From positions 620,001 through 684,000 of the forward strand of contig JALRMH010000001.1 of assembly GCA_026119935.1 (NCBI GenBank): a stretch of DNA of 64,000 nucleotides, in the 5' to 3' direction. Source of the DNA: Endothia cerciana. Taxonomy: Eukaryota > Ascomycota > Sordariomycetes > Diaporthales > Cryphonectriaceae. The notes below the pieces were generated by a model. The model was given only the letters and a program-made list of their open reading frames with translations. It searched no databases and was not told where the DNA came from. Position numbers and translations under genes: made by a program. Positions 34,301 through 45,449 of the stretch are shown here, in pieces (positions within the stretch are counted from its first letter, which is position 1; every line of letters starts with the position of its first letter).

Positions 34301-36603
34301 CCTGGACGAGCTCCAGCAGCAGTGGTCGCTCTCCGTTCAGAGTCGTCCAGCTGAGCTCGGAGGGAGAACGCCAACAGGACTGGACCGGAGAAATCTCGAC
34401 TGACTTTGTTCCAGAATGCCATACTCGTCGCTTGCTGAAGAAGCCGACCAGTCCTTGTCTTTTCTTTTCGTTCTTTTTCTTTCGCCTTCCCCGGGAGGCT
34501 CGCATGTGCAGAAGGGAGCTGCTAATTTTAAATTAAGCTTGAGCAGGGAGCGTGCTATAGTACGACACGGAGTACCCTACGGGGTACGGGGACAGTGGGC
34601 AGACGCGGCTAAGCGGTACGGAGTACCCAGCAGTGCCCAGGTACTACGGTAGCCAGAACCGAGGCGGTTGGGCTGCCAAGCTGCCCACCCACTCGCCGCT
34701 CACGTCTCCCGTCTCGCCTCCGGAAACCGCCACATATGCTCTCGAAACAGGTCGCAGGACAGGAAAGCATTCCTCCCCCCGTCAGACAGACGGGCTCCGT
34801 GTTGCAGCCCTCGTCAGGATGTTCCTCGCCACATCCACCGGCTTACAAGATGTCTGTTGGTTGCAGGCTTGGAGCCTGCAGGATGGATGCCATGCCTGAT
34901 GCAGAGGACAGCAGAGGACAGCAGAGGCCTACCGCAACGGGGCTAGGGTTGACCAATACGGGACGGGTAGAAGGTACCAGGCCAGGAGGAGCCCAGCACG
35001 GACTGGGGGGTTCAGCAGGCCACAGCAGGACATTTGCGGACCGAGCAGGTTGGCGTCACTCCATCCCAGATCCCTGACTCCCCTCCTGCGCTCTCTCCTG
35101 CCAGCCAGGCCCGACATCAGCCAACCGCCTGTGCACGCAGCCCGTGGGCTTCCCCTTTCGTCCCAGCTGCTGTGCCTGGCCCGTGCCTTTGCCTCTCTTC
35201 CTGCGCCTTGTACTCCTTTCACCGTTGCCGACTCAACCGTGCCCTCACTCCTCTTCTCCCTCCTTCACACCGTCGTCCCTTTCCTTCCCATTCCTATTCC
35301 GTACAGCAAGCAACAAGCAGACGACCGTTGTCCCCCTCGTCCCCCTCCTTAATTGATCATCTTGTAGGGCGTTCGTCTTCACCACCGGACTGACTGAAGT
35401 CCCGCTCGATCCTTTCGACATTTTTCTCTTGTACTTGTATTGTGCTACGCTTCCCCACGGACGAACCACCGTGCGCTGCCACCGTCCCGAGCCTTTTTTT
35501 TTTTTCTTTTTTTTCTTCTTCCCTTTTGGATATCTTGGTCCTTCGTTTGAAAAGCACAGCACGGCACAGGGGCGACTTGTTGCTCGGACTCTGCGCCATC
35601 CGGGAACCCGACGAAGGGCAGGCTACAACACCACAGGAGCTGTTGCATAGCTGTGTCACAACCACCATAATCACCACCTCGATCGTTAGGGCTCAGATCC
35701 TTTCCCCTGTAGCCTCTAGCCTCTGGCACTCGCCCTGTCTCAGCATCGTCTCCCGGTTCCTGGCCTTGTTCTGATCCGTCCTCGTTCCTGATTCACTTGA
35801 GACTCCATTCCGGCGCCGTTATTGGATCCCATCCCGTCGCCCAGCAATCGCGGAAAGCATACGCCATCTGTTTACGTTCTCTGCCTCGCACTTCGCATCC
35901 AGCGTGTAAGTAGTACAGTTCTCCTTTGTGGCTGATTCCACCCTGGAATTATCAATCCTCTCCATCTGGCTGTTTCCCCCTTTCAAGTGTTGCTGCTATG
36001 GCCTGTTTGTGCACCCTCGTGTCTTGTCGAAGAGTCTTCTGGCCGCAGTCCGGAGCCACGGCGCAACGTCCTGCTCAGCAGAGTTGGAACCAGGGAGGCT
36101 GTTCCTAGCACTCTATCGCACCTAGAGTCGTCATGTCAATCTTCGTGGATCCTCGTGTGCCAAGACCGACGCGGACGTACGGTTGTCTGTAAATGGCACT
36201 TCACCAAACACACACGCAGGGGCGGCGGCATGTCAAGTTTTAGGGCACAGCTAACTTTGGGTTCCGCCACCATGCAGCTGATCGGCTACTCGCATTTAGG
36301 CCGGAGCCAGGGACAAAAGCCCAGCCTCGATTTACTTTTGCAACTCTGCTGCCCGACTTCAGCTTTCTTCAGCACCCTGCAAACTCTGGCTATCATTCTG
36401 CGCCACTCCGCTTCGCCTCGTATTCTGAGCCTGCTCGGGCCAGTCTACACCGCTAACCAGATTCAGGGGCCTACGAACCTTTTCTTCCCCAGCATCATCC
36501 ACTTGCTGTGCGCCCGACAAGTCGACCCGCTGTCTGCGTTTCCAGCATCTCTGGGCCGTGGTTGATCCTGCTGGAATCAACTACGCCAGCCTCTCGAGTA
36601 CAC

Positions 36604-39551
36604 ATGCCTAGATTCGCTTTCGGGAAGCGAAGATCAACCGCAGAAGGGGAGAATGATGTTCCGCCTCCCTCCTTTCGCGTCTTAGATCGTTCAGAGGTGG
36701 CCGATGGTAATGGCAAGTCTTTCGACGGCGGCGTGAGGCTGTCGGCCAAGACGCACGTCATGCCCAGGACGACAGTTGCCGACATCTCCTATGAGGAGAA
36801 TATCTTCGCCGATTACAAGCCCAATACAAATCGGTAAGTCCGTTTGGCGGTTCATTCCAGTGGGTCGATGAGGCTGTGGTGCTAGGGGTTGTCCCAATCT
36901 CCCACCAAGGATGGCCAATCTCAGTCACCCCAGTAACTAGTGTCTCCAACTGATTTCATGGCGCGCGAAGTACAAGTGGAGATGGAGCAACGTGTGGATA
37001 TGGGGCTGACTCGTCCGCTAGTGGCAGTGGATCAACCAACACCACAAAGACCAACTCGACCGACAACTCTTCTCGACACAGTAATACCTCGACCACACCG
37101 TCTTCAGCAGATCTAAGTGGGCAGGAGGATTGGAGACTGGCCAACAACAACAAATCTCTCACGGAGAACGTTGCCCAATCAACACCTAGACCGACTTCGT
37201 TTCTAAAATCCGGACGGTCGTGGTCCTTTGGCGGCTCAAAGAAACACCTGCCTCCTGTACCTGTCGATGAGGGGCACGTTCCGGATACGCCTCCGGTACC
37301 TGATCAATACAAGACGGGCAGGGCCAGGGCGACGACATCATCGACGGACGCCACTGTCACGCCCCAGCTGAATCAAGATTTTGGGCTTGACCTTGGAGGT
37401 AGTTTCAGTAAGATGTTCTCCGGGTTTGACAAGCGATCTAGCGTCATGACACTACGAGACGAGAACGGGAGACAGGTTCTACAACCTTCAGCCATGACTG
37501 GGGGCCGAGTAAACGCTCCGTCGCCCATTCAGATCGACAGGTCTTCCAAAGTCGACCCCCCGCAGCACTCGTGGGCCAGCCATCGATCCAACGACAATCT
37601 GCTGTCTGCGAACGAAAATGCGCCTCCCCCCGTTCCGAAACATGCTGATGCCCTGCCGAATCGACCCCAGGGTCTGAACCAGGCATCGTCAGACAATCTT
37701 CTCAAGAGAACTAGTGCAATTTTTAGCGGACGGAAGAAGCCTACTTCACCGGATCCCAGCGAGGGCGACGATCTGGATAGCTCCCTTTTGGCAGTCAACC
37801 GGTTCATGTCCGACGCCAATAGCCGAAGTCCGACCCCGATCGAGGCGATTGGTGGGCGACAGAGGACGAATGACGGTTTTAGGCCAGGATACACAGTTGT
37901 ACCCCCAAAATCACCGGCGTCCAGATTCGACTCGGTCGATGAGGATGATAATCTGTTCGACAACGTCCCCCTTAACACCTCGAGACTCAACACTCCTCGT
38001 CAGCCGACGCAGAAGCCAGAGGCCGACGCACCAGCCCAGAACAAGATCATGACTCCATCCGAGTTCGAGAAATACCGCAAGGACAAGGAGGTGGAATCCC
38101 GACGAGTGGAGATAGAGAAAGCTCGTGAGAACATCCCTGCTGATGATGACGACGAGGATCATTACGAGGACGAAGAGGATGAAGTCGAGAAATCGCGGCA
38201 GGTTGCGAAGCAACGGAGGAAGCAGGAAGCACACATGTCCGTCTACCGACAGCAGATGATGAAAGTCACGGGCGAGTCGGCAGATGTGCCTCCTACGCGC
38301 CCCGGCGTGTCTATATCCTTCAGCGCGCCCAACCTCAGCGTTCCTGAGTCCTCGAAAAACCCCTCATCTGATGCATCCGAAGACGACGAGGAGGTGCCTT
38401 TGGCGATTCTAGCAGCCCACGGTTTCCCGAACAAAAACAGACCACCGACCCGGCTGAATACTATGATGTCGAATCCGAATCTGCGACAAGCTTCTCAGCC
38501 TAGCTACCAGAGACCCGGTTCTGCGACGGGTCACGCTCCGACAGGTAGCGGGTCATTGCCACCTTTTGCTCGGGGCTTGCCTCAGGATCCATACGGCCTG
38601 GTCAATCCTACGGTTCGAGAGAGCTTTGCCCTTGGAGGTGGCGTACCGGCTGGACAGAATCCGCCTGTGCCACCCGGCGGTCTCGTAGGCGTTATTGCCA
38701 ACGAAGAGAGGGCACGGTCTCTGAGGCGCGGAAGTCCTCAGGTCCCGCCCATGGAAGGCTTCCATGGCTCGTCAGCAATGGGGCCAGGCGGATTCGACCC
38801 TGTTCATGGCATCCCGCCTCAGATGATGTATCCACAGGCGATGCCTATGATGATGACGCCCGGGGAGCAGGCGCAAGTCCATCTGAGCCAGCAGATGTCA
38901 CAGTTCATGCAGATGCAGATGCAGTTCATGCAGATGATGGCCAACAACTCCTCGTCAGCCATTGAGCCTCCCCGGTCCGCAGGTCACATGAATAGTCAGT
39001 CCGCTGGTCAGGTTCCGGCGATGAACGGAATGGGCATGGGTATGGACATGAACCCGGGAGCACGTGCGTCTTACTTGGAAACGCCAATGATGGACTCGGC
39101 GAAGCCGGACATCCACGGCCGTACAATGAGCATGGTTCAGCCTAGCTCTGCATCATGGCTCCAGCCGCCCCCTGCATCGAGGGCAGGATATGCAGGGTCG
39201 ATTCGAGGTCAAGGCTACGCACCATCTATTGCTCCTTCCGAGCGCAGCAACGTTGGTCTCCCTGGCCGCTACCGCCCAGTCTCGCATATACCGGCCGCAT
39301 CGATAACGACACCCGACCCGAACCGCAAGTCTTTCATGTCTGGAGCACTTAGCTCCCTGGGCGAGAACAACACGCCCAAGGCCGACGATAAGAGCTCTAG
39401 CAAGAGGTCACCCGCAAAGGAAGAAGCGGACGACGATGATGACGAAGGCTGGGCGGCCATGAAGGCCAAGAAGGATCAGAGGAAGTCCACGTGGAGGTTG
39501 AGAAGGACATTGGCTCCTGGAGATCTCGATATTGGGTCGCTCATCACATGA
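36604..39551 (+). CDS. Low-complexity fungal protein of unknown function (936 aa)
   Basis: Exon 36604–36833 (MPRFAFGKRRSTAEG…) is joined to about 36971–39551. The donor GTAAGT is clear. The acceptor is an AAG at 36968–36970, with an equally in-frame AAG at 36974–36976. The protein is Ser/Pro/Asn-rich and mostly disordered. It has Pro motifs of SH3-ligand type (APPPVPKH, HLPPVPVDE), an acidic/coiled segment near residues 450–520 (DDDDEDHYEDEEDE, then KSRQVAKQRRKQEAH), the motif VPLAILAAHGFPNKNRPP, a Met/Gln run (QFMQMQMQFMQMM), and a C-terminal acidic-basic stretch EGWAAMKAKKDQRKSTW. The ordered motifs look conserved, but I do not recognise the family. A scaffold or polarity role is only a guess. 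The long pyrimidine-rich leader upstream fits a regulated gene. Confidence 0.8.
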
Positions 39552-40093
39552 GAAGACTCTCGAACAAGTCGTCGTCGTCGTCGGGGGTTTCTCTCGGCTG
39601 GATCTCGTCGACACAGCATTATGGCAGCATTTCATCCCACGGCATGGAGAATCTCCCGGCAGCATTTGACGGTCATGTGCGGCGATGCGAGCAGATAAGC
39701 GGGGGGTAGATTGTTTGTGTATATTGTAGCTGAGGGGTCTTGGTATATATTAGAGGAACGACGTTGTGGATTACAGGTGCAGAGATGTTGAAGCATTTGG
39801 AAAGTGTTCAGGGACGAGGCTTCACGATAGACATCCCCTCATGGGGAGTAATGTTAATTCTTGGCATAACCTGACTGAAGGAATTCTGCTCTTGACACTG
39901 CCTAACGGTTCTTCTCCTGTCTGGCCGAGTGCCCATCCTGTTTTCCTGCCCTCTGGCGCCGCTTGTTCCTGACCACAGTGAGACTCTACTTCCTGCAAAA
40001 GCGGACAACCCAACTCAGAATACACACAAGTTATCGCCTACTCCGGCTGCAGCTCGCCGGTGCTGGCACTTGTAACTCATCCCGACGCCCTGG
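39552..40093. other. Convergent 3' region between the low-complexity gene and RIB4
   Basis: About 540 bp between stop codons on opposite strands. No gene or repeat stands out; it is presumed to hold both 3' UTRs. Confidence 0.55.
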
Positions 40094-40841
40094 CTAGGAC
40101 GAGGCCACCTTGCCCGAGGCCCAACCCTTCCTCTTCTGGCCCATCTCGACCGCCGCAAGTCCCCAGTCCTCCCCGTGGTTGTGATAACCACTCGCCACCC
40201 CCGCGCGCGCCTTGGCCTGCTCCTCGCTCAGCACCGTCAGCACGCCGAACACGACGGGCACGCCCGTGTCCAGCTGCACGCGCATCAGGCCGTGCGACAC
40301 GGAGTCGGCGATGTACTCGAAGTGCATGGTCTCGCCCTTGATGAGGACGCCGATGGCGATGAGGGCGTCGAAGGCGGCGGTGGAGGCCTGGGACTTGGCG
40401 GACTGCGCGGGCAGGGAGGTCAGGTCCGTGGTCGAGCCGCCGAGGAGGTCGCCGGCGGAGGAGGCGGAGGAGGTGGAGGACTGGACCTGGGAGGCGGCGA
40501 AGAGGCTGTGGTCGGGGTGCGGGAGGGTACACGGTCAGCAACTGACCTGACCTCAGGATGTGGGACGCGGGCAGTAGCAGGTCGCAGGGCAGAGAGGAGG
40601 AGGAGGAGGAGGAGGAGGAGGAGGAAGGGTGGGTAGGTATATACCGCTGAACGCCGATCGGCAGCTCCCACGAGCCGGGCACGGACTCGACGACGATGTT
40701 GCTCTCGTGGACGCCACACGCCAGCAGCTTCGCCCTGGTGCCCTCCAGCAGCGGGTCGATGATCTCGGCGTTCCACCGCGCGTGCACGATGCCGATGCGC
40801 AGGCCGGTGCCGTCGTGCTGCTCGGGGGTGGGGCCCTTCAT
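40094..40841 (-). CDS. RIB4: 6,7-dimethyl-8-ribityllumazine synthase
   Basis: Exons 40841–40645 and 40505–40094 join as GVQ-R-LFAASQVQ across a 139-bp intron and give 202 residues. The enzyme condenses 5-amino-6-ribitylaminouracil with 3,4-dihydroxy-2-butanone 4-phosphate, the penultimate riboflavin step. Family motifs are GIVHARWNAEIIDPLL, VPGSWELPIGVQR, the GVLIKGETMHFEYIADSV segment with the catalytic His region, and TGVPVVFGVLT. It is longer than the ~170-residue yeast enzyme because of a Ser/Thr/Ala/Gln-rich insert of about 30 residues right after SQVQ, common in filamentous fungi. The intron carries a perfect (GAG)n/(CTC)n microsatellite close to the donor. Confidence 0.95.
40594..40623. 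repeat. (GAG)10 microsatellite inside the RIB4 intron
   Basis: Ten perfect GAG units on the plus strand (CTC on the coding strand) lie 20–50 nt downstream of the RIB4 intron donor. The pure pyrimidine coding-strand run near a donor site may vary in length between strains. Confidence 0.9.
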
Positions 40842-41936
40842 GTTTGGATGGACGGATTGGTCTTCTCTCGAGAGGCAACGGACGGGGTACGTATGTCAGA
40901 CGTAGACTGCGCCGGGGCTCTTTTGTCTGTGGTGTGGGTTTGGTGTGCAGGCAAGGAAGCTAGAGCCGGTAGGTTGGCTGTCGAGACTAGAGCGTATGTA
41001 ATAGCAGTTGGGCGGGTGGGTGGGCGGGAAGCTCGATGAGTGGGCTGAGCTCAGGGTGTTTGTCCCAAGGGTCCTTTGACTGTGTTGGTGGGTGGAGGGG
41101 CAGTGGTTGTCATCATCTGCCACATTGACGGGACAGCCGCGGGGCATCTGCTGGGGTGGTCTCGGTAAGTGGGCTTGCCTTGGCTTGCGTAATACTTCTT
41201 CAGACGACATTGGGACTAATACTATGCGAGACAGCTGTCATACTATGATACGGTATGGCAGAAGAAATGCCCACCCTGGTTCGAGTGTATACTATGGTAC
41301 AAGGAGGTTCTGGGTACTCTTTATTTGCACGGGAGCTCTTCTCCTACACATCAAGCCTAGTCCATAGCTGTCTCCTCCGCTTCACATGTCGCAAACCTCA
41401 CCGCGTTAGGGCCCTACACATGTTTTTTGTCAGCATGTCCTCACCTATCGGCGCCTGGGTACTCAGCCATTCCCTGGGCAGCCCGGGTTCAGCAACATCG
41501 CGGGGACCTGCAGTTAGGCCCTCCCAGGGGATATGATCCGGACAAGATGCCATTTGGGTCTGGCAAGGTGATAGTCTATGATCCCGCATCCATGGGTGAT
41601 GAGGATCCAGATTCTTCCCTCTGATTAACCCTTTGGCAGCTTGTGCAGCCCCTTCCCCTATATCGGACTAAACCCGGCGGCCCTTCTGTCAATTTCTAAA
41701 CTAGCACAGTTAGAAGCGTCATGAAAGAGATGGTGCAAAGGGTGCCAGACTCCGAAGTGGGAGATCTCTCTCTCGACAAGGCTGGCCGAGCAGGTATAAA
41801 AGCTGTCAGAGCAGCCAGCCTGCTGCTTCTGGGTGTCTTTCCTTTTATTTCTCCCCCCAAAATGACTACCAGCTGTAGCATTATGCCCAGCCTCGCCCCC
41901 ACATCTTGAAGCACCTACCTCTTGCCCTCTCTCAAC
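40842..41936. promoter_or_regulatory. Divergent upstream region of RIB4 and the orphan gene
   Basis: About 1.1 kb between two divergent starts, with no gene supported inside it. The orphan-gene side has a clear TATA box. The RIB4 side shows no obvious element. Confidence 0.5.
41795..41801 (+). promoter_or_regulatory. TATA box of the orphan gene
   Basis: TATAAAA lies 136 bp before the ATG at 41937, preceded by CAGG and followed by a pyrimidine-rich leader (CTTTCCTTTT, CTCCCCCC). It is the cleanest TATA element in the window. Confidence 0.65.
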
Positions 41937-42629
41937 ATGGCCCACTGCAACTACCAAGATGACAGCTCCGAGGGGACGGTTGAAAAGGCCTCCCTGAACG
42001 AGAAAGCCAGCAGCACCATCGTTGCTGCCTCGGAGAAGGAAGGCAGCATCATTGTTGCCCCCTCGGGGCCTAGGCACTGGGGCAGCCCCTTCCTACCCCG
42101 CTGCTTCAGGCACTGGCTTCTGGCTCGCAGGCTCCTCTGCGTCGAGCGGGTCGAGGAGCTGCACTCTAAGATCGGCGCTCACCGCGAGCGCTGGACGCGG
42201 ATCCTCTCGACGTGGGACGTGGCGGTCGATATGGCCCGCCGCCGGCGGACGGCCTGGATGGAGGGCATGGACGCCGAAGGGTGGCGGGAGCACGGCTACT
42301 TCTACTTCGACACGAGCCGTCGGTACGCGGTAAAGCTAAATTCAAGCACCAGTTTCATGCTCGAGACGCCGCGGATCCTCGACTTCCGCACGCTCGAGAG
42401 CAGGCTGCAGGCTGTCGCGTGGTTCGAAAGAGTATACGAGCAGCAGAAGACGGCGTGGACGAAGCGCATGGCCGAGTATGATGACTGGGAGGACAAGTAT
42501 CGGAAGTGGAGGGACGGTCCGGCGTGCTGGCTCGCGCGCGAGCTAGAGAGCAAGAGGCTGCTCTCGAGTGTGGAAGTCCCAGGGGAGGACAAGGCGTGCA
42601 AGATTTGGTTCTATGCCCTGCCGGACTGA
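41937..42629 (+). CDS. Hypothetical 230-aa protein, Trp/Arg-rich, unknown family
   Basis: Single exon. The ATG at 41937 has good context (CAACATGGCC) and follows a TATA box. The first ~45 residues are Ser/Glu/Lys-rich and probably disordered. From about residue 50 the protein is amphipathic-helical and rich in Arg and Trp (HWLLARRLLCVERVEELHSK, ERWTRILSTWDVAVDMARR, WFERVYEQQKTAWTKRM, YDDWEDKYRKWRD). No transmembrane segment, signal peptide or known catalytic motif is visible. Codon use is GC-rich at third positions, as in neighbouring genes, which supports it being real. No function can be assigned. Confidence 0.7.
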   Translation: MAHCNYQDDSSEGTVEKASLNEKASSTIVAASEKEGSIIVAPSGPRHWGSPFLPRCFRHWLLARRLLCVERVEELHSKIGAHRERWTRILSTWDVAVDMARRRRTAWMEGMDAEGWREHGYFYFDTSRRYAVKLNSSTSFMLETPRILDFRTLESRLQAVAWFERVYEQQKTAWTKRMAEYDDWEDKYRKWRDGPACWLARELESKRLLSSVEVPGEDKACKIWFYALPD

Positions 42630-43882
42630 CCGAACATTGTTGACCTGTTGAGCCGTCGATCCTTGCTCGTGGTATCTTTTTCTGTCTTTATTCTAGTACA
42701 CGACATCTGAATGGCCGAATTGCAACATAATCATCAGTCGACATAGACAGTGACAGTCACTTTAGTGATTCAATCTCCAGAGGGGGGCGGGGGGCTGTCG
42801 GGCTTGTCTAGGCACCTCGTTCCTGGACGTAAGCTCTCTGTAGAGAACGAATCACCTCATTTCCAATGACACGTCCGGAAATCCAGCTTCTCTCAAGGGA
42901 TTGACCTTATGGGTCAACAGCTGACTGCGGACTCCCTTCCTAGCCGTTCGGGAAGATTGCTTCGCGCAGAAGAGAGTGAGCAGGATCTCTTGATGGTTCC
43001 GGCCGCGAGATGCGAGCTCCAAGGATAAGATCGCCTCGGTGACCTCATCTCCCTCGCGAATGGGTGTCTCGCGTGCATTAGAGCCATCCAGCAGAGGAAT
43101 GGCGTCTTGTAGTCCTGTCGCCTTGGAGGCCCGTTGATCTCGTCTAGCAGCTAGTCTGGAGCCAAGATCGACGCTGAGTCTGGGCTTGAGGCCATGTATT
43201 GATGGTGGTATACAGCTCTAGCAGATTGGAGGAATTATTACCTCTGTTTGCTGGTCCGGTCTCGGGTGAGCAAGTCGTCATGCTTGCTTGCTGCTGACGA
43301 GCAGGATTCCAGACAGTCCCTCGTCATCCATGCTGTCAAAGGGTCCGGTGCTTTCCCCTGGTTCTGCGCGAGCTGTACATAGTTTGACTCTGTAGACCAC
43401 CCTAAAGAAGACAGGTCAGTTCCAATGTGCTGAGGTTACCCCGGCCATTCAATTCTGTGACCAGCACAGGGTGTACTGACATGTGTAGGAGAAAAGCTCC
43501 AGTGCAACTACAGTACCCCGATTTCCCTATGTACACTCCGGCCAGGGTGGTTGTCCCCTTCCATGAACCACCACACCATCTACATCGCTGTGAAGTCGAT
43601 CGGAAATACAAACATTTCTGGAGAAATCAATAAAAGGGAAAAGTTCAGAAGGCTCGACATTTGTCCTCTGGAGGAAGTACAAGTACTGGCATCTGTATAA
43701 ACGGGTACGGGCTTGGTCATCTTAGTCATCACATGCAACATCCTAAAGATGTCTTCTGGTTGCTATCGCGATAAGAAATTTCATGGCCGCCTCCCTCAAA
43801 AAATACACCCAACCCCTCGACTCCTCCCCCCCCCCCCCTCCAATCTCAGCCTCTCATCCTCACGCCAATTTCACACCCCAGA
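42630..43882. other. Intergenic region upstream of the ACL4-like gene
   Basis: About 1.25 kb with no supported gene. A run of 13 C (43826–43838) sits 45 bp before the ACL4-like start, inside the presumed leader. Confidence 0.55.
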
Positions 43883-45091
43883 ATGGCGCCAACGCGCCCC
43901 TCCAAAGAGTCAAAGGCAAAGTCCCGCCCGCACACGAAAAAGTCCGCCCCCGCCCCGCCCCGCCCACCCAAGCAGCTCCTCGCCGAGGCGACCGCCCACC
44001 TCGAACAGGGCGATGCGCCCGGGGCCGCCGCCCTCGCGCGGCAGGCCCTCGACGCCGCGCTCGAGTCCGACGACGCCCGCGCGTGCGCCGCGTACGGCCT
44101 GCTGGGGGAGGTCCACATCGAGCTGGGCGAGATCGACGACGCGCGCGGCTTCTTCCTCGGGGCCGCGGGGCTCGACGCCGAGGGCGCGCTGGCGGAGGAC
44201 CTCGGCGGCGGGCCGGAGAAGTTCAACTGGCTCGCGCAGCTGTCCGAGGAGGGCGGCGCCGACTCCGTGAGGTGGTACGACAAGGCGGCCGCGTGCCTGC
44301 GGGCGCAGATACAGGCGCTCACCGAGGCCGCGGCCGGGGCCAGGAGGAAAGGCAGCGCGCACGGCGCGCTGGAGGGGGAGCTGGGGGCCAAGGTCGACGA
44401 GAGGAGGCGGAAGCTGGCCGAGACGCTGTGTGCGGTCGCCGAGGTGTACATGACGGACCTGTCGTGGGAGGAGGACGCGGAGGCGAGGTGCGAGACCCTG
44501 GTCACCGAGGCGACGATGCTCGCGCCCGAGCTGCCGGATGCGTGGCAGACGGTGGCGAACGTGAGGGTCAGCCAGAGCAGGAGGGGGGATGCGGTCGCGG
44601 CGCTGGAGAGGAGCCTGGCGCTGTGGACGGGTCTGGAGCCGGAGGACCCCAAGGTGCCGCCTTTCCCGAGCAGGGTGGCGCTTGCGAGGTTGTTGATGGA
44701 GTGCGAGATGGAGAGCCGGGCGGTGGAGGTGTGTGAGAGGTTGGTCTTGGAAGACGATACGAGCGTCGAGGCCTGGTACCTGGGCGGGCTTGCGCATTTC
44801 ACCCTGGGCGAGAAGATAAAAAGCTCCCCGGAGGAGGACCAGAAGGGGGGGGGTGGCCGGAAGAAGCACTGGGTGAGAGCAAGGCAGTGGCTATCACAAT
44901 GCCAGCTGCTTTTCGAGGCGCAAGAATACGAGGACGAGAGGCTGGGCGAGCACGCAACGGAGCTGCTTGCCGCCATCACCGCTGAGGCCGGCGACCTACC
45001 TGAAGAGGAAGACGAGGATGGAGAGGACTGGGAAGACGTTGAAGAAAACGGTGTTAATGGCGCGAAGGATCAGGAGATGGATGGTTTGTAA
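43883..45091 (+). CDS. ACL4: TPR-repeat protein, Acl4-like ribosomal protein L4 chaperone
   Basis: Single exon of 402 residues. The N-terminus is a short Lys/Arg/Pro-rich stretch (KSRPHTKKSAPAPPRPPK). A series of helical hairpins with TPR spacing follows, such as LLAEATAHLEQGDAPGAAAL, YGLLGEVHIELGEIDDARGF, AWQTVANVRVSQSRRGDAVA and AWYLGGLAHFTLGEK. The C-terminus is strongly acidic (EEEDEDGEDWEDVEE). Size and layout match yeast Acl4, a dedicated chaperone that binds nascent Rpl4 and escorts it to pre-60S particles. That role is inferred from family resemblance; another TPR assembly factor is possible. GC content is very high, and the gene contains a 9-G run encoding GGGG (about 44845–44853). 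It is convergent with POL4. Confidence 0.75.
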   Translation: MAPTRPSKESKAKSRPHTKKSAPAPPRPPKQLLAEATAHLEQGDAPGAAALARQALDAALESDDARACAAYGLLGEVHIELGEIDDARGFFLGAAGLDAEGALAEDLGGGPEKFNWLAQLSEEGGADSVRWYDKAAACLRAQIQALTEAAAGARRKGSAHGALEGELGAKVDERRRKLAETLCAVAEVYMTDLSWEEDAEARCETLVTEATMLAPELPDAWQTVANVRVSQSRRGDAVAALERSLALWTGLEPEDPKVPPFPSRVALARLLMECEMESRAVEVCERLVLEDDTSVEAWYLGGLAHFTLGEKIKSSPEEDQKGGGGRKKHWVRARQWLSQCQLLFEAQEYEDERLGEHATELLAAITAEAGDLPEEEDEDGEDWEDVEENGVNGAKDQEMDGL

Positions 45092-45449
45092 CTATCGCCC
45101 TCCCATCAACTTCTGGACGCAGTCTCGCCCCTCGCCTCCCCGACATGACGAGACCACATGCACATGGATTTGCAATTACGGAGACGAAGACTCAAAACGA
45201 CGTTGAGCGCTGCATAAGACGGAGTCCTGCCTGGCCTTGAGCAGGGATTCCTCGGGGAGGAGAGGTATTTGCAGCTGGGGGTCGCATCAGATGCTTCCAG
45301 TATCGAGGGCAGAGCATCGGACGCCGTGTAAATAGCATGATACCATTACAAACGCAGCATCATTTTACGTGCACATGAAAGAGAAGACTCGCGGTTTCCT
45401 AAGTCAAGGGGTATCAACATCCGTTTCGCCTCTGTGAAATATCCAGAGC
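45092..45449. other. Convergent 3' region between ACL4-like and POL4
   Basis: About 360 bp between two stop codons on opposite strands. No gene is seen. Confidence 0.6.

Larger units (their letters stand above)
30978..36603. other. Large divergent intergenic region (5.6 kb) between ADE8 and the 936-residue protein gene
   Basis: No gene could be supported. Small repeats lie near 31.2–31.35 kb. TACGGAGTAC-type motifs occur at about 34564–34575 and 34615–34628. From about 35,080 to 35,560 the plus strand becomes strongly pyrimidine-rich, ending in a run of T with scattered C at 35494–35520. This is typical of a fungal core promoter and long 5' leader for the gene starting at 36604. Several short upstream ATGs follow the CT-rich tract, so a leader with upstream ORFs or an intron is plausible. 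Confidence 0.55.

Noticed and set aside
43783..44986. Long open frames overlapping the ACL4-like gene in other frames (317, 377 and 319 codons)
   Set aside because: Shadows caused by very high GC and third-position bias of the real gene; only the 43883 frame has TPR periodicity.
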